Assembly: GCA_947258655.1 (NCBI GenBank)
Contig: CAMYJD010000039.1
Location: 1,990-35,330 of the forward strand
From: an uncultured Gammaproteobacteria bacterium
GTDB lineage: Bacteria; Pseudomonadota; Gammaproteobacteria; JAADHQ01
Length of the DNA: 33,341 nucleotides
Direction of reading: 5' to 3'
The notes under the pieces were generated by a model, which was not told where the DNA came from, did not search any database, and saw nothing but the letters and a program-made list of their open reading frames with translations. A program made the position numbers and the translations under genes. Below, piece after piece: positions 16,095-25,442 of this stretch; position 1 is the first letter of the stretch; each line of letters starts with the position of its first letter.

Positions 16095-16555
16095 GGATAT
16101 CCTGCCGCAGACTTCAGGCAGCCGGCTTCCTGAGGTATCAGCTTTTCAATATCCAGCAGCTGTATTTCACCCTGCTCATCGTTCAGGGTCTTGCCAAGAT
16201 AGGCCGTGTGCTGTTGGGTCAGGCGATGTTCGCTGATCTGTTCGCTATCATATTTGACCGTCCTGTTGGCGCTCTCGACAATAAGTCCGACGTGGCTAAG
16301 GCAGTCTTCGTCTGTGCTGCTTAGTATAATGATACGTGTGCAGATCTTGCGTTGGTGCGGTTTATCATACAGCAGCATGACCGTGTCGATGACAGGCATG
16401 GTTTCACCGCGATAGTTAAGCAGCCCGGCAATATAGGGCGCGGTCTTCGGTACCTTGGTCAATGTGACCAGGGGTATGATCTCGCTGATCGACTCGGTGC
16501 CGACAGCAAAGCGTTCATCGTTCAGATTAAACAGCAGGAATAATTTGTCAGCCAT
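16091..16555 (-). CDS. wspB: CheW-type coupling protein WspB
   Basis: The product is 154 aa from the ATG at 16555-16553 ([19 protein letters not shown]). The frame is open upstream to 16672, but the extra 39 residues are basic, unlike CheW, and lie entirely within the end of wspA, so they were rejected. The chosen start overlaps the wspA stop by 8 bp. The protein is a single CheW domain: [31 protein letters not shown] and [12 protein letters not shown]. It bridges the WspA receptor and the WspE kinase. No strong ribosome-binding site is visible, in line with translational coupling to wspA. Confidence 0.92.
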   Translation of the reverse strand: MADKLFLLFNLNDERFAVGTESISEIIPLVTLTKVPKTAPYIAGLLNYRGETMPVIDTVMLLYDKPHQRKICTRIIILSSTDEDCLSHVGLIVESANRTVKYDSEQISEHRLTQQHTAYLGKTLNDEQGEIQLLDIEKLIPQEAGCLKSAAGYP

Positions 16556-18800
16556 TTTTTCGTACTTTGAAGATGGAAACGGCGCTTTGTAGTCCGTTGG
16601 CAGCGTCCTTGAGCTGTTGAATGGACTGGTTCGATTGTTTGATCGAGTCGGCCGTCTGATGTGCGGTTTCATTTAACTGCACCATACTGTCGCTGATTTG
16701 CGATCCTCCCAGTGCCTGTGATTGCATACCCTCGGTGACCGTTTCGAAGCGTGGTGTCAGTGCCTGTACCTCATCAATGATACTGCCCAGTTGTCCGCCG
16801 ATCATGCCGATTTCATCGACACCGCGACTGACATCATCGGAGAACTTATCCATACCCATGACCCCGGCGGATACGGCAGACTGCATTTCCTTGATCATTT
16901 GTTCGATATCCCAGGTAGCTACGGCGGTCTGGTCAGCCAGGCGGCGGATCTCGGCGGCGACTACGGCAAAGCCCTTGCCGTATTCGCCGGCCTTTTCCGC
17001 TTCGATGGCGGCATTCAGTGACAGCAGGTTGGTCTGGTCGGCGACCTTGTTAATCGTCGTTACAACGGTATTGATATTGGCGGCCTTATCGTTCAACACG
17101 GCCAGTTTGGCAGCTATGCTGTCCGTGGATTTACGCATCTTCTGCATTGCATTTTCCATGCGCTCCATCGATTCCTGACCCTGTGCGGCCGATGTGGCTG
17201 TGCTCTCGGCAACATCGGTCACCTCTTCCATCGTATTCAGCAGTTCCTTTGAGGTTGCCGATATCTCGGTGACGGTGGCCATGATCTGATTGGTGCTGGC
17301 GGCCTGTTCGCTGACTGTGGCTTCCTGCTGTTTCGAGGTTGCGGCGATCTCGGTGGCACTGGAATTGACCTGGATGCCGGAACGCTGCACCTTGGATACC
17401 AGCTCGCTGAGACTGTTGACCATCTTTTGCATATCATTGGCCAGTTCATCGATCGGCTCGTTGCCGGAAAACTCCACAATCTGGCCGGTCAGGTCACCGG
17501 CAGAAGCGCGCCTGACCACGTCATGGATCATTTCTATGCGGGTTTTCAATTCCTCGTTGATCTTTTGTTCACGGACGATGGTGTTTTCCAGTGCCTTGCC
17601 CATGACGCTTAGCGCCTTTTCGACATTATTGATCGCATCATCGCTCTTCGAGAAATCAGCGTCGAAGTCGCTGGCATCGTTGGACGAGAAGTTCTCCATG
17701 ACTTTCTTGATCGAGCCGATACCGCTGCTGACGGCCGTGGTCATCGGATTGATGATACCCGTGAGTAGCAGGTATGCCAGCAGGATGACACCGACGATCG
17801 CAAGCGTGGAATAGAGCAGGATGGATGTAATCGTGTTGTCCGCATTATCAACGAGGTCGGCGCTAATAGCGGTGATATCCGTGGTCTCTTTCTGTGTTAA
17901 TTGGATAAGGCTGTTATTGAGACGTGTTAGGACAGGCCCGAGCTTGCTACGGATCAGAAAGGCGTCCTGGCGCCATTCATCACTGCCATGGAATTTGATT
18001 ACCTCATCCAGTTTCTGCGGAAAGTCAGCGAGATTACTATCGATGTTTTCGATGGCTTCTTCCTGCTCCAGGGTCAGGTTATCGCGATATTCATGTTTGA
18101 ATGCTGCATACTGGCTGTAGAAGCTTTCCCTGTAATTATTAATTTCATCCAGTGACGTGGGGTTGCGGAATCCCAGATAGGCACGAATCCCGCTCATCTG
18201 GCGTGCCCAGGCATAACGCATGCTTTCCAGAGCGCTTAACAGTTTTATGCCATGTGTACGTTTTGAACGATCTTCCTCGAACTGGATCATGGCCTCGAGA
18301 TTCTGCAGCAGAGTCTGACTGATCGGATTGATATGCTGGGTCGAATTGCTCATGCTAGGATAGTTCTTCTGACTGTCCATGGCCAGTTCCAGTAATGTCT
18401 GCTGGTAGGAACGGAAAACATTGAAGTCGGTTTCAATATTACCCAGCAGGGCAGCACTGTCTGCGCTGGCGCTCATCGCATGCTGGCCTTTCAGTTCCTT
18501 GATCAGTTTCTCGGCTTCGAGAATACCCTGGTTGAAATTATCCTTATAGGCAGTTTCCTTGCTAAGCAGATACAGGCCCAGGCCGGACAGGGTTTTCTCG
18601 ATCGTCTGCGACAGTTTCATCGCCTTGATGACCGAAACCTGTCGATCCTCGACCACTTCCCTGACCGAGTCCTTGATGCCGAGCAGGCTGTACAGGGTCT
18701 GTACGGCAATCAGTACCAGTATGATCAGCATCGTCCCAAAGCCGAATAGCATTTTCTGTTTGATACCCAGGCCGCCGATCTTGTCAAACAATGACTTCAT
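16548..18800 (-). CDS. wspA: Methyl-accepting chemoreceptor WspA
   Basis: The product is 750 aa from the ATG at 18800, which has AGGGAT 7 nt upstream. A TTG 18 bp further out is in frame but lacks a ribosome-binding site. It has TM1 (17-40), a long periplasmic helical region (about 41-325), TM2 (326-350), a HAMP-like segment (about 420-465), then the cytoplasmic MCP domain with the signalling tip at about 585-635 ([20 protein letters not shown] ... [16 protein letters not shown]). There is no C-terminal CheR-binding pentapeptide. WspA receptors respond to surface contact and drive c-di-GMP synthesis through WspE and WspR. First gene of a seven-gene overlapping operon. About 70 residues separate TM2 from the HAMP-like part. 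Confidence 0.93.
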   Translation of the reverse strand: MKSLFDKIGGLGIKQKMLFGFGTMLIILVLIAVQTLYSLLGIKDSVREVVEDRQVSVIKAMKLSQTIEKTLSGLGLYLLSKETAYKDNFNQGILEAEKLIKELKGQHAMSASADSAALLGNIETDFNVFRSYQQTLLELAMDSQKNYPSMSNSTQHINPISQTLLQNLEAMIQFEEDRSKRTHGIKLLSALESMRYAWARQMSGIRAYLGFRNPTSLDEINNYRESFYSQYAAFKHEYRDNLTLEQEEAIENIDSNLADFPQKLDEVIKFHGSDEWRQDAFLIRSKLGPVLTRLNNSLIQLTQKETTDITAISADLVDNADNTITSILLYSTLAIVGVILLAYLLLTGIINPMTTAVSSGIGSIKKVMENFSSNDASDFDADFSKSDDAINNVEKALSVMGKALENTIVREQKINEELKTRIEMIHDVVRRASAGDLTGQIVEFSGNEPIDELANDMQKMVNSLSELVSKVQRSGIQVNSSATEIAATSKQQEATVSEQAASTNQIMATVTEISATSKELLNTMEEVTDVAESTATSAAQGQESMERMENAMQKMRKSTDSIAAKLAVLNDKAANINTVVTTINKVADQTNLLSLNAAIEAEKAGEYGKGFAVVAAEIRRLADQTAVATWDIEQMIKEMQSAVSAGVMGMDKFSDDVSRGVDEIGMIGGQLGSIIDEVQALTPRFETVTEGMQSQALGGSQISDSMVQLNETAHQTADSIKQSNQSIQQLKDAANGLQSAVSIFKVRKNG

Positions 18801-18913
18801 GTTCTTATCCCTTTGCAATGTGCCTGTTTCAGGGGCGTGCCCGACGGGTGATATGCCCGTTTGTGCTGGCAGGCAGCATCGCCTGAAACAAAAATTTAAC
18901 TTTTACAGGGGGT

Positions 18914-18941
18914 TCATCGGCTTTTATCAGCCAAAACTTTA
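18914..18941 (-). promoter_or_regulatory. Sigma-28 (FliA)-like promoter upstream of wspA
   Basis: On the minus strand TAAAGTTT (18941-18934) is followed, after 12 bp, by GCCGATGA (18921-18914). The FliA consensus is TAAAGTTT-N11-GCCGATAA, so all eight -35 bases and seven of eight -10 bases match, with spacing one base too long. It lies in the 200-bp gap between mutS and wspA, about 105 bp before the wspA start. A short GGCT/AGCC inverted repeat within it could be an alternative explanation. Confidence 0.42.
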
Positions 18942-19000
18942 GAATAACGGTAAGAATTGTACAGAAAAAAAAGAATTTAACTATTTGAAATTAATGGATA

Positions 19001-21571
19001 TTAGTGATTGGTAGTGTTTTTCAGAGCATAAATCAGTTCCAGTGCCCGTTTCGGCGTCAGCTCGTCAGGGTCTATCGCATCGAGTTGTTCCCGGAGCGGA
19101 TCAGGCGCTGGCTGATTGAATAATGAATACTGTTGCACCGGTTCTTGGCGGGTGTGTTGATGGTCGGCATTTTCCAGTTCTGCCAGCCGTTCCCGGGCAA
19201 AGCCGATTACATCGCTCGGCACGCCGGCGAGGGCGGCGACATGCAGGCCGTAGCTGCGATCCGCCGGACCATCCTTGACCGCATGCATGAATATGATGCT
19301 TTCCTCATGCTCGATAGCGTCGAGATGGACATTACAGATTGTGCTGTGGCTGGCCTCGAGATCCGTTAGTTCGAAATAATGTGTCGCGAACAGCGTGAAT
19401 GCGCCTATGTTGTTAGCCAGGTACTCGGCACAGGCCCATGCCAGCGACAGGCCATCATAGGTACTGGTACCACGACCGATCTCATCCATTAGTACAAGGC
19501 TGCTGGCAGTGGCATTATTGAGAATATTGGCGGTCTCGGTCATCTCGACCATGAAGGTCGAACGCCCGCTGGCAAGATCATCGGAGGCGCCGATACGGGT
19601 AAAGATACGGTCGATCAGGCCGATCTCGGCACTCTCGGCCGGCACAAAGCTGCCAATGTAGGCCATCAGGCAGATCAGCGCGGACTGGCGCATATAGGTC
19701 GATTTGCCGCCCATGTTCGGGCCGGTAATCATCAGCATCTGGCGGCGTTCATTCAGGACCGTATCATTGGCAACAAATACCTGTTCGGATACCTTCTCAA
19801 CGACCGGGTGTCTGCCGCCGCGTATATTAAGGCCGGGCCTGTCACTGAGTGTCGGGCGCACATAATTCAGTGTTCGTGCGCGCTCTGCCAGGTTGCACAG
19901 CACATCGAGTTCGGCCAGGGCACTGGCGCACGCCGACAGCGGCTGATGTGATTCGGCCAGGGTCTGCAGCAGCTCCTCGTACAGGTATTTTTCCCGTACC
20001 AGCGCCTTCTCCCGGGCACTGAGGACCTTGTCTTCGAAGGCCTTCAGATCCGGGGTGATATAACGCTCGACATTTTTCAGGGTTTGCCGGCGAATATAAT
20101 CTTCCGGGATATGGCCTGCCTGGGCCTTGGAGATCTCGATATAATAGCCGTGCACACGGTTGTAACTGACCTTCAGGGTGTTGATGCCGGTGCGTTTTTT
20201 CTCATGCTCCTCGAGATCGACCAGGAACTGGTCGGCGTGCTGGCTCAGTGCGCGCAGTTCATCCAGTTCCGCATCAAAGCCTGCGGCTATAACGCCGCCG
20301 TCACGAATCAGCATAGGTGGTTGTTCGATCACGGCGCGCGTCAACAGCTCCACAATGTCCGGGTGCTGGCCAATGCCAGCAGCCAATGTTTGCGCCAGCT
20401 CATTGTCCAGTCCTGCCAGACTTTCATGTAATGCGGGCAACTGGACCAGTGAATGACGCAGCGTGGTCAGGTCGCGTGGACGCGCGCTGCCCATGATAAT
20501 GCGCGTCAGGATACGTTCGATATCGCCCATGCCGTTCAGTATCTGCTGCATGTCGGCATAGCTCTGTTGCAGGTACAGTTCCTCGATGCAGTCATAGCGC
20601 CGGTTCAATGTAGTCGTGTCCCTGAGTGGGCGGTTAATCCAGCGCCGCATCAGGCGACTGCCCATGCTGGTTGTGCAGCGATCGAGGATGCCGGCGAGGG
20701 TATAGTCATGCTGGTCTGACAGGCTGCGGTCCAGTTCCAGGTTCCGGCGCGTGGCCGCATCGAGGATCACCGAGTGCTCACGCTGCTCGACCGTGAGACG
20801 CTTGATATGTGGCAGACTCGAGCGTTGGGTCTCGCTGGCGTAATGGGTCAGGCAGCCGGCAGCGCCCAACGCGATGGGCAGGGCTTCACAACCAAAGCCG
20901 GATAAATCATGGGTGCCGAATTGTTCACTGAGCAGGCGGGTGGCAGTCTTTAATTCAAAATTCCACGGCGGCGTGTATTTAAAGCCCCTGAAATGCTGCA
21001 GCGATGACGCGACTGCACTGTCTTCATTGACCAGTAACTCAGCCGGCTGGATCCTTTCCAACTCACTGAGCATGGCCTCTTCGCCGCTGACCTGCAGGAT
21101 AATGAAGCGGCCATTGGTGATATCCAGTGAGGCAATACCGAACTGTTCATTAGACTGGTGCACGGCGCATAACAGGTTATCGCGGCGTTCTTCGAGCAGG
21201 GATTCTTCGGTAATCGTACCCGGGGTGATAATGCGCACAACCTCGCGCTCAACCGGTCCCTTGCTGGTGGCCGGGTCGCCGGTCTGTTCGCAAATGGCAA
21301 CGGACTCACCTCGTTTGACCAGCTTTGACAAATAAGAATCGGCGGCATGATAGGGGATGCCGGCCATCGGGATCGGTTCGCCGCCAGACTGACCGCGCGC
21401 GGTGAGGGTAATATCGAGTATCTGTGCCGCCTTGCGGGCGTCATCATAGAACAGCTCGTAGAAATCCCCCATGCGGTAAAATAAAAGAATATCAGGATGT
21501 TGCGCCTTGATGCGCAGGTATTGCTGCATCATCGGCGTATGTGTTTTGCTGTTTTTCGTCGCTCCGGCCAT
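19001..21571 (-). CDS. mutS: DNA mismatch repair protein MutS
   Basis: The product is 856 aa, full length. The mismatch-recognition motif G-D-F37-Y-E39 lies in the N-terminal domain. The connector, lever and clamp regions follow. The ATPase domain has Walker [10 protein letters not shown] (617-625) and Walker B/signature DEIGRGTST (696-704), and a C-terminal tail carries the dimer/tetramer segment. MutS binds mispaired or looped bases and recruits MutL. The ATG at 21571 has an AGG-type ribosome-binding site. Large open frames on the opposite strand are codon-bias shadows. Its usual downstream neighbour fdxA has been displaced by the wsp operon. Confidence 0.97.
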   Translation of the reverse strand: MAGATKNSKTHTPMMQQYLRIKAQHPDILLFYRMGDFYELFYDDARKAAQILDITLTARGQSGGEPIPMAGIPYHAADSYLSKLVKRGESVAICEQTGDPATSKGPVEREVVRIITPGTITEESLLEERRDNLLCAVHQSNEQFGIASLDITNGRFIILQVSGEEAMLSELERIQPAELLVNEDSAVASSLQHFRGFKYTPPWNFELKTATRLLSEQFGTHDLSGFGCEALPIALGAAGCLTHYASETQRSSLPHIKRLTVEQREHSVILDAATRRNLELDRSLSDQHDYTLAGILDRCTTSMGSRLMRRWINRPLRDTTTLNRRYDCIEELYLQQSYADMQQILNGMGDIERILTRIIMGSARPRDLTTLRHSLVQLPALHESLAGLDNELAQTLAAGIGQHPDIVELLTRAVIEQPPMLIRDGGVIAAGFDAELDELRALSQHADQFLVDLEEHEKKRTGINTLKVSYNRVHGYYIEISKAQAGHIPEDYIRRQTLKNVERYITPDLKAFEDKVLSAREKALVREKYLYEELLQTLAESHQPLSACASALAELDVLCNLAERARTLNYVRPTLSDRPGLNIRGGRHPVVEKVSEQVFVANDTVLNERRQMLMITGPNMGGKSTYMRQSALICLMAYIGSFVPAESAEIGLIDRIFTRIGASDDLASGRSTFMVEMTETANILNNATASSLVLMDEIGRGTSTYDGLSLAWACAEYLANNIGAFTLFATHYFELTDLEASHSTICNVHLDAIEHEESIIFMHAVKDGPADRSYGLHVAALAGVPSDVIGFARERLAELENADHQHTRQEPVQQYSLFNQPAPDPLREQLDAIDPDELTPKRALELIYALKNTTNH

Positions 21572-21646
21572 AAGCCTGTCAGTTTATATAAATCATCGGT
21601 GCAGGTCTATCGGTCATGATCAGCCGGAACGGATTCTCATTTTCTA

Positions 21647-21673
21647 TCAATAGTCAGCGCGGGCTGCCGATAA
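21647..21673 (+). promoter_or_regulatory. Sigma-28 (FliA)-like promoter upstream of pilZ gene
   Basis: TCAA (21647-21650), a 15-bp spacer and GCCGATAA (21666-21673) match the FliA core pattern TAAA-N15-GCCGATAA at 11 of 12 positions with exact spacing. It lies in the mutS-pilZ divergent intergenic region, points toward the PilZ gene and would give a leader of about 85-90 nt. One 8-bp match can arise by chance in a window this size. Confidence 0.42.
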
Positions 21674-21768
21674 AGTTTCAGGAATACGGGATGTCTGATA
21701 CATTTATCAGGATAATAAATAGCAGATCAAGGTAGTAATACAGATCAATCAAAATCTAGAGGTTGTTA

Positions 21769-22068
21769 ATGATGGTGGATTCTTCCGACAAGCGGGATTT
21801 CAGGCGTATGAGCGTCGAGATCGGTGCTCGATTCAGGATTAAAGGAAATGGCGAATACCATGAAGGGACAGTTGCTGACTTGAGTGCGACCGGGATCTTA
21901 TTGACCACACAGACACCTCTCGCCAACGGGGATGAACTGGAGCTCAAGGTCAAGCCGGAAAAGGCCGTTGTGCCGCCTTTGTATGCTAAGGTTAAGGTAT
22001 TGCGCGTGGATATCGAAAATGGGGAGCTGTACCGCGCCGGGTGCAAGATCACAGAAATGTTGTCCTGA
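21769..22068 (+). CDS. Single-domain PilZ protein (c-di-GMP receptor)
   Basis: The product is 99 aa from the ATG at 21769, preceded by AGAGG (21758-21762). An in-frame TTG two codons upstream and an ATG one codon downstream are alternatives. Both c-di-GMP-binding motifs of PilZ are intact: RxxxR (R9-DFR-R13) and D37-x-S39-x-x-G42 (DLSATG). The rest is the beta-barrel of the PilZ fold, with no additional domain, so it probably signals by binding a partner. It is divergent from mutS and close to the wsp operon, so it is a candidate effector of WspR-made c-di-GMP. The pairing is inferred. Confidence 0.85.
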   Translation: MMVDSSDKRDFRRMSVEIGARFRIKGNGEYHEGTVADLSATGILLTTQTPLANGDELELKVKPEKAVVPPLYAKVKVLRVDIENGELYRAGCKITEMLS

Positions 22069-22091
22069 ATCGTATTGGGAGCCATTGTCAA

Positions 22092-22586
22092 ATGTCTGAA
22101 CAGGAATGTCGTCAGTTGGCAGAACATGTCGGCCAATGCCTGCTACAGGCAAATGCGGTCATGGTGACGGCTGAATCCTGCACCGGCGGCTGGGTTGCCT
22201 GTGTTGCCACGGCAATACCGGGAAGCTCACGCTGGTTTGAGCGCGGTTTCGTGACCTATACGAATGAGTCCAAGCATGAAATGCTGGGTGTAGCCAACAC
22301 CACGCTGGATCAGTACGGTGCCGTCAGCGAGCAGACCGTACGCGAAATGGCCCGCGGCGCACTGCAACACAGCCATGCCCAGGTCTCGGTTGCAATCAGT
22401 GGTATTGCCGGTCCGGGAGGCGGCAGTGCCGAAAAACCGGTCGGTACCGTATGGTTGGCCTGGGCCCGTGGCGAACAGCTGCGCACACACCGGGCCCTGT
22501 TCTCCGGTGATCGCGACCAGGTCAGGGAGCAGGCCGTTATAACCGCATTGCAGGGAATCATCGATATCATCACGGCTGATGACTGA
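22092..22586 (+). CDS. pncC: Nicotinamide-nucleotide amidase (CinA C-terminal domain type)
   Basis: The product is 164 aa from the ATG at 22092. The frame is open to 22041, but that would overlap the PilZ gene, and GGGAG lies just before 22092. Visible motifs are TAESCTGG (26-33) and SGIAGPGGG (near 102-110), with the late segment HRALFSGDRDQVREQAVITA. It has the stand-alone length of E. coli PncC and lacks the N-terminal MoaB-like domain of full CinA. It deamidates nicotinamide mononucleotide to nicotinic acid mononucleotide in NAD recycling. Its place just upstream of the recA region is conserved in many gammaproteobacteria. Confidence 0.9.
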   Translation: MSEQECRQLAEHVGQCLLQANAVMVTAESCTGGWVACVATAIPGSSRWFERGFVTYTNESKHEMLGVANTTLDQYGAVSEQTVREMARGALQHSHAQVSVAISGIAGPGGGSAEKPVGTVWLAWARGEQLRTHRALFSGDRDQVREQAVITALQGIIDIITADD

Positions 22587-23127
22587 TTTTACCCGAATCT
22601 TCTTTGCACTGTGGCCGCCGGACGCAGTGCGCAGCGCCATCGCCACCCAGGCAGAACCGTTATTGCAGAACCATAAACGGATAGTGCCTGTAGCCAACCT
22701 GCATTTAACCCTGGCCTTTATCGGTAACATCGAAACAGCAAAGCTGGTCGACTATCGTGAGGCTGCAGCCACGGTGCATACACAGGCCTTTGATTTGATC
22801 CTGGACAGGGCCGGTACATTTTCCCGTGCCCAGGTCCTGTGGCTGGGTTGTTCATTGGTGCCCACTGAAATACAGGTGCTGGTGGAGCGCCTGAATAATG
22901 CGCTACAACATTGCGGCTATACGCCCGACCACAGACCCTATGTACCGCACCTGACCCTGGCGCGTAAATACCGTAAAAAAGCACCGCAGGATGTCATGGT
23001 CAATATCCCCTGGGCGGTGCGTGATTTCTGTCTGGTCGAATCCAGGCCTGCACAAGGCGGAGGCGGGGTAGAGTATCATGTATTGGAGTCGTGGCCGTTG
23101 GTGGATGGAGCTGCGGTGGAGGATTAG
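22579..23127 (+). CDS. thpR: RNA 2',3'-cyclic phosphodiesterase (LigT/2H family)
   Basis: The product is 182 aa. It has two H-x-T motifs, HLT at 42-44 (LHLTLAFIG) and HLT at 124-126 (PHLTLARK), which form the active site of 2H phosphoesterases. The opening RIFFALWPPDAVR is typical of ThpR/LigT. It opens 2',3'-cyclic phosphates on RNA and can reversibly join tRNA halves through 2'-5' bonds. The ATG at 22579 overlaps the pncC stop by 8 bp, so the two are translationally coupled. The pncC-thpR pairing next to recA is a recurrent gammaproteobacterial arrangement. Confidence 0.9.
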   Translation: MTDFTRIFFALWPPDAVRSAIATQAEPLLQNHKRIVPVANLHLTLAFIGNIETAKLVDYREAAATVHTQAFDLILDRAGTFSRAQVLWLGCSLVPTEIQVLVERLNNALQHCGYTPDHRPYVPHLTLARKYRKKAPQDVMVNIPWAVRDFCLVESRPAQGGGGVEYHVLESWPLVDGAAVED

Positions 23128-23197
23128 TCTTTCCTGGCGCGAAGAAATAGGCTTTATATTCCCCCTCTCGAAATAGTGCATAGAGATGCCGCAGTTT

Positions 23198-23218
23198 CCC
23201 CCTCCCTCCGGGAGGGGG
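23198..23218. terminator. Strong GC hairpin between convergent thpR and WYL genes
   Basis: A perfect 9-bp stem, CCCCCTCCC (23198-23206) with GGGAGGGGG (23210-23218), has a TCC loop and lies in the gap between two convergent genes. No T-run follows on either side, so it is not a classic intrinsic terminator, but it could pause or stop transcription from both directions. It could also be a dispersed repeat. Confidence 0.4.
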
Positions 23219-23280
23219 GATTCGGTGGCACCTGTGTGCGCTGTTATCTAGTGCCTTCGTGGTTAATCCCTAAACGAAAA

Positions 23281-24171
23281 CTATAAAAACGCCCACCCTG
23301 CATACGGCTCTATCTCGTCACGATTGACCAGGATCAACTGATAGGCATTCGGGTTCAGTGAATGATCGGCTGTTGTATCGACTGCAAGACGCTGTAATAC
23401 ATAGCCGAGCAACGCACGTCGGACCTCTACGTCAATAAACGCATCACTGACACCGTAGTCAATCATCAGGTTGCGTTGTTTGCGTTCGCTCATGCCACTA
23501 TGTGGCGCCAGTTTCAGGGTCACGGTCTCCATCCAGTCATCGTCATAGAGCTTGCTGGACTCGGCCTCATCCTCGAGCACACTTGCAGAGACAAAGCGCG
23601 ACAACACGAAATCACGGAAGTCGAAGCTTTGTTCATTGTATGCGCGTACATGCCAGCGCAGGCCGTTATTAACGAGCGAATGCGGCTCGATGATGCGTTG
23701 CTGCTGATCATCGTCGTCGGACAGGGAGTGATAGCCGGCCAGTAGTTTTTTATGATTCCTGATCGCCTGGATAATCTGCGCCAGCACCTGCTTGTCCGGC
23801 AGGCGCGATGGCAATGGCAGGGTCTCGACGCCAACACCGTAGACGAGGGTATGTTCGGCCGGGCCGCCCGGGCTCGGCAGGTTATCCGCAATCAGCGGTA
23901 GCACGGCAGCTGGCGACAGGTCCGTGAACACTGCATCGAATGACGGGGCAGGGACAAAACCGAATACATTATGCCGGTAGATCAGGTTGTCGGGGGCCAT
24001 CTGCCCATACAGCTTCAGGTCCTTGGTCGCGGCCGCATCCGAGATGCCGAAGGTCCGCGCCACATCGCTGCGTGTCACCACGCCGGTATAAAAGGCCATC
24101 AGTTCGATGTACTGAAAACGCTGGCGTGTGTTCCATTTTATGTCTGCAGGTGTCTTGTCGGCGGTTGCCAT
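23281..24171 (-). CDS. WYL-domain transcriptional regulator (CapW/BrxR-like)
   Basis: The product is 296 aa. An N-terminal winged-helix region (about 12-60; QRFQYIELMAFYTGVVTRSD then FGISDAAATKDLKLY) is followed by a WYL domain (about 125-200) in which the signature reads W173-H-V-R-A-Y, and a C-terminal WCX-like region (about 210-296). This order and length match the CapW/BrxR group of WYL repressors, which often control defence or DNA-damage genes. Here no defence genes are adjacent; the gene is divergent from recA, 199 bp apart. It could regulate itself, recA or a distant target. AGGAG lies 7 nt before the ATG. WYL domains are thought to sense a nucleic-acid-type ligand. The CapW/BrxR relation is judged by eye. 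Confidence 0.83.
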   Translation of the reverse strand: MATADKTPADIKWNTRQRFQYIELMAFYTGVVTRSDVARTFGISDAAATKDLKLYGQMAPDNLIYRHNVFGFVPAPSFDAVFTDLSPAAVLPLIADNLPSPGGPAEHTLVYGVGVETLPLPSRLPDKQVLAQIIQAIRNHKKLLAGYHSLSDDDDQQQRIIEPHSLVNNGLRWHVRAYNEQSFDFRDFVLSRFVSASVLEDEAESSKLYDDDWMETVTLKLAPHSGMSERKQRNLMIDYGVSDAFIDVEVRRALLGYVLQRLAVDTTADHSLNPNAYQLILVNRDEIEPYAGWAFL

Positions 24172-24240
24172 AAAATGCTCCTGTTAAAAAACCTGAGTAA
24201 TAATAAAGCATTATAGACGAGTTGCATGATAAAATATACA

Positions 24241-24303
24241 TAGGTGGTAAAAAATATCTAGGTGATAAAAAATATTGACATATGAAAATGTATAGTCTAT
24301 TGT
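24241..24303 (+). promoter_or_regulatory. recA promoter with upstream 17-bp direct repeats
   Basis: The -35 TTGACA (24275-24280) and -10 TATTGT (24298-24303) have an ideal 17-bp spacer and face recA. Two copies of TAGGTGRTAAAAAATAT (24241-24257 and 24259-24275) differ at one base, repeat every 18 bp, and the second abuts the -35 box. They look like tandem operator sites. No CTGT-N8-ACAG LexA box was found between the WYL gene and recA. Confidence 0.6.
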
Positions 24304-24370
24304 TTATTCCATACCGTCGTTGAGTGGAAGACGGACAACATCAAATATCGATCAAACTGTGGAGAGAGCA

Positions 24371-25405
24371 ATGGATGAAAACAAGAAAAAGGCCCTGAGT
24401 GCTGCGCTGGGCCAGATTGAGAAGCAATTCGGCAAGGGGTCGGTCATGCGCATGGGCGACGCCGGTGCCAGCCGTGATATCGAGGCGATCTCCACCGGCT
24501 CACTGAGCCTGGATATTGCCCTCGGTGTGGGCGGCCTGCCCAAGGGCCGAGTCGTCGAGATCTATGGTCCTGAGTCCTCCGGTAAAACCACGCTGACCCT
24601 GCAGGTGATTGCCGAGGCGCAAAAGATCGGCGGCACGGCCGCATTCGTCGATGCCGAGCATGCGCTCGATCCTCTCTATGCCGAGAAACTCGGCGTCAAT
24701 GTCGATGACCTGCTCGTGTCGCAACCGGATACCGGCGAACAGGCACTGGAAATCACCGATATGCTGGTGCGCTCCGGCGCCGTCGACATCGTCGTCGTTG
24801 ATTCGGTCGCGGCCCTGACGCCGAAGGCGGAAATCGAGGGCGACATGGGCGATCATCATGTCGGCCTGCAGGCGCGTCTGATGTCACAGGCCTTGCGTAA
24901 ACTGACCGCCAATATCAAGCGTTCCAATACCCTGGTGATCTTCATCAACCAGATCCGTATGAAAATCGGCGTCATGTTCGGTAATCCTGAAACGACAACC
25001 GGTGGTAACGCGCTGAAGTTCTACTCATCTGTACGCCTGGATATCCGTCGGACCGGTGCGATCAAGAAGGGTGACGAGATCCTTGGTAATGAAACCCGCG
25101 TCAAGGTTGTCAAGAACAAGGTCGCACCGCCGTTCAAGCAGGCCGAGTTTGAGATCCTGTACGGTGAAGGTATCTCGCACGAGGCCGAACTGGTCTCGCT
25201 GGGTGTACAGCATGGTTTTGTTGAAAAGGCCGGCGCCTGGTACAGCTATAGCGGTGACCGTATCGGCCAGGGCAAGGACAATGTGCGCAACTTCCTGAAA
25301 GACAATCCGGATATTGCCGATGAGATCGAGGGCAAGATCAGGGGGAAACTGTTGGGTACACAGAGCACGGCAACGCCTGAGCAGGATGAGGAAGTCGAAG
25401 TCTGA
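24371..25405 (+). CDS. recA: Recombinase RecA
   Basis: The product is 344 aa from the ATG at 24371 ([13 protein letters not shown]), preceded by GGAGAGAG. The frame is open to a TTG at 24320, but that extension is not RecA-like and runs across the likely 5' leader. Walker A is GPESSGKT (66-73), followed by a [11 protein letters not shown] Walker B region, the DNA-binding loop with [20 protein letters not shown], and [20 protein letters not shown]. RecA forms filaments on single-stranded DNA, drives strand exchange and triggers LexA cleavage. The acidic C-terminal tail (EQDEEVEV) is present. recX, its usual partner, is displaced by 2.3 kb. Confidence 0.97.
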   Translation: MDENKKKALSAALGQIEKQFGKGSVMRMGDAGASRDIEAISTGSLSLDIALGVGGLPKGRVVEIYGPESSGKTTLTLQVIAEAQKIGGTAAFVDAEHALDPLYAEKLGVNVDDLLVSQPDTGEQALEITDMLVRSGAVDIVVVDSVAALTPKAEIEGDMGDHHVGLQARLMSQALRKLTANIKRSNTLVIFINQIRMKIGVMFGNPETTTGGNALKFYSSVRLDIRRTGAIKKGDEILGNETRVKVVKNKVAPPFKQAEFEILYGEGISHEAELVSLGVQHGFVEKAGAWYSYSGDRIGQGKDNVRNFLKDNPDIADEIEGKIRGKLLGTQSTATPEQDEEVEV

Positions 25406-25412
25406 CATGCAT

Positions 25413-25442
25413 GCCTGTTCTCCCCGGCACGGGAGGACAGGC
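25413..25442. terminator. Bidirectional hairpin between recA and the PAS-GGDEF-EAL gene
   Basis: A 12-bp stem, GCCTGTTCTCCC (25413-25424) with GGGAGGACAGGC (25431-25442), has one T.G pair and a 6-nt loop. It starts 8 bp after the recA stop and ends in the stop codon region of the convergent gene. No strong T-run follows, but the position between convergent genes fits a shared terminator or barrier. Confidence 0.55.

Noticed and set aside
16556-16672. 39-residue N-terminal extension of WspB
   Set aside because: It lies wholly inside the wspA coding region, is basic and unlike CheW, and the ATG at 16555 gives a standard CheW start coupled to the wspA stop.
18800-18818. TTG start of WspA six codons upstream
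   Set aside because: The ATG at 18800 has a well-placed AGGGAT ribosome-binding site that the longer form would place inside the coding sequence.
24320-24370. Longer RecA start (TTG at 24320) adding 17 residues
   Set aside because: The extra residues are unlike RecA, the ATG at 24371 gives the canonical N-terminus and has a GGAGAGAG ribosome-binding site, and the longer form would start about 10 bp after the predicted transcription start.
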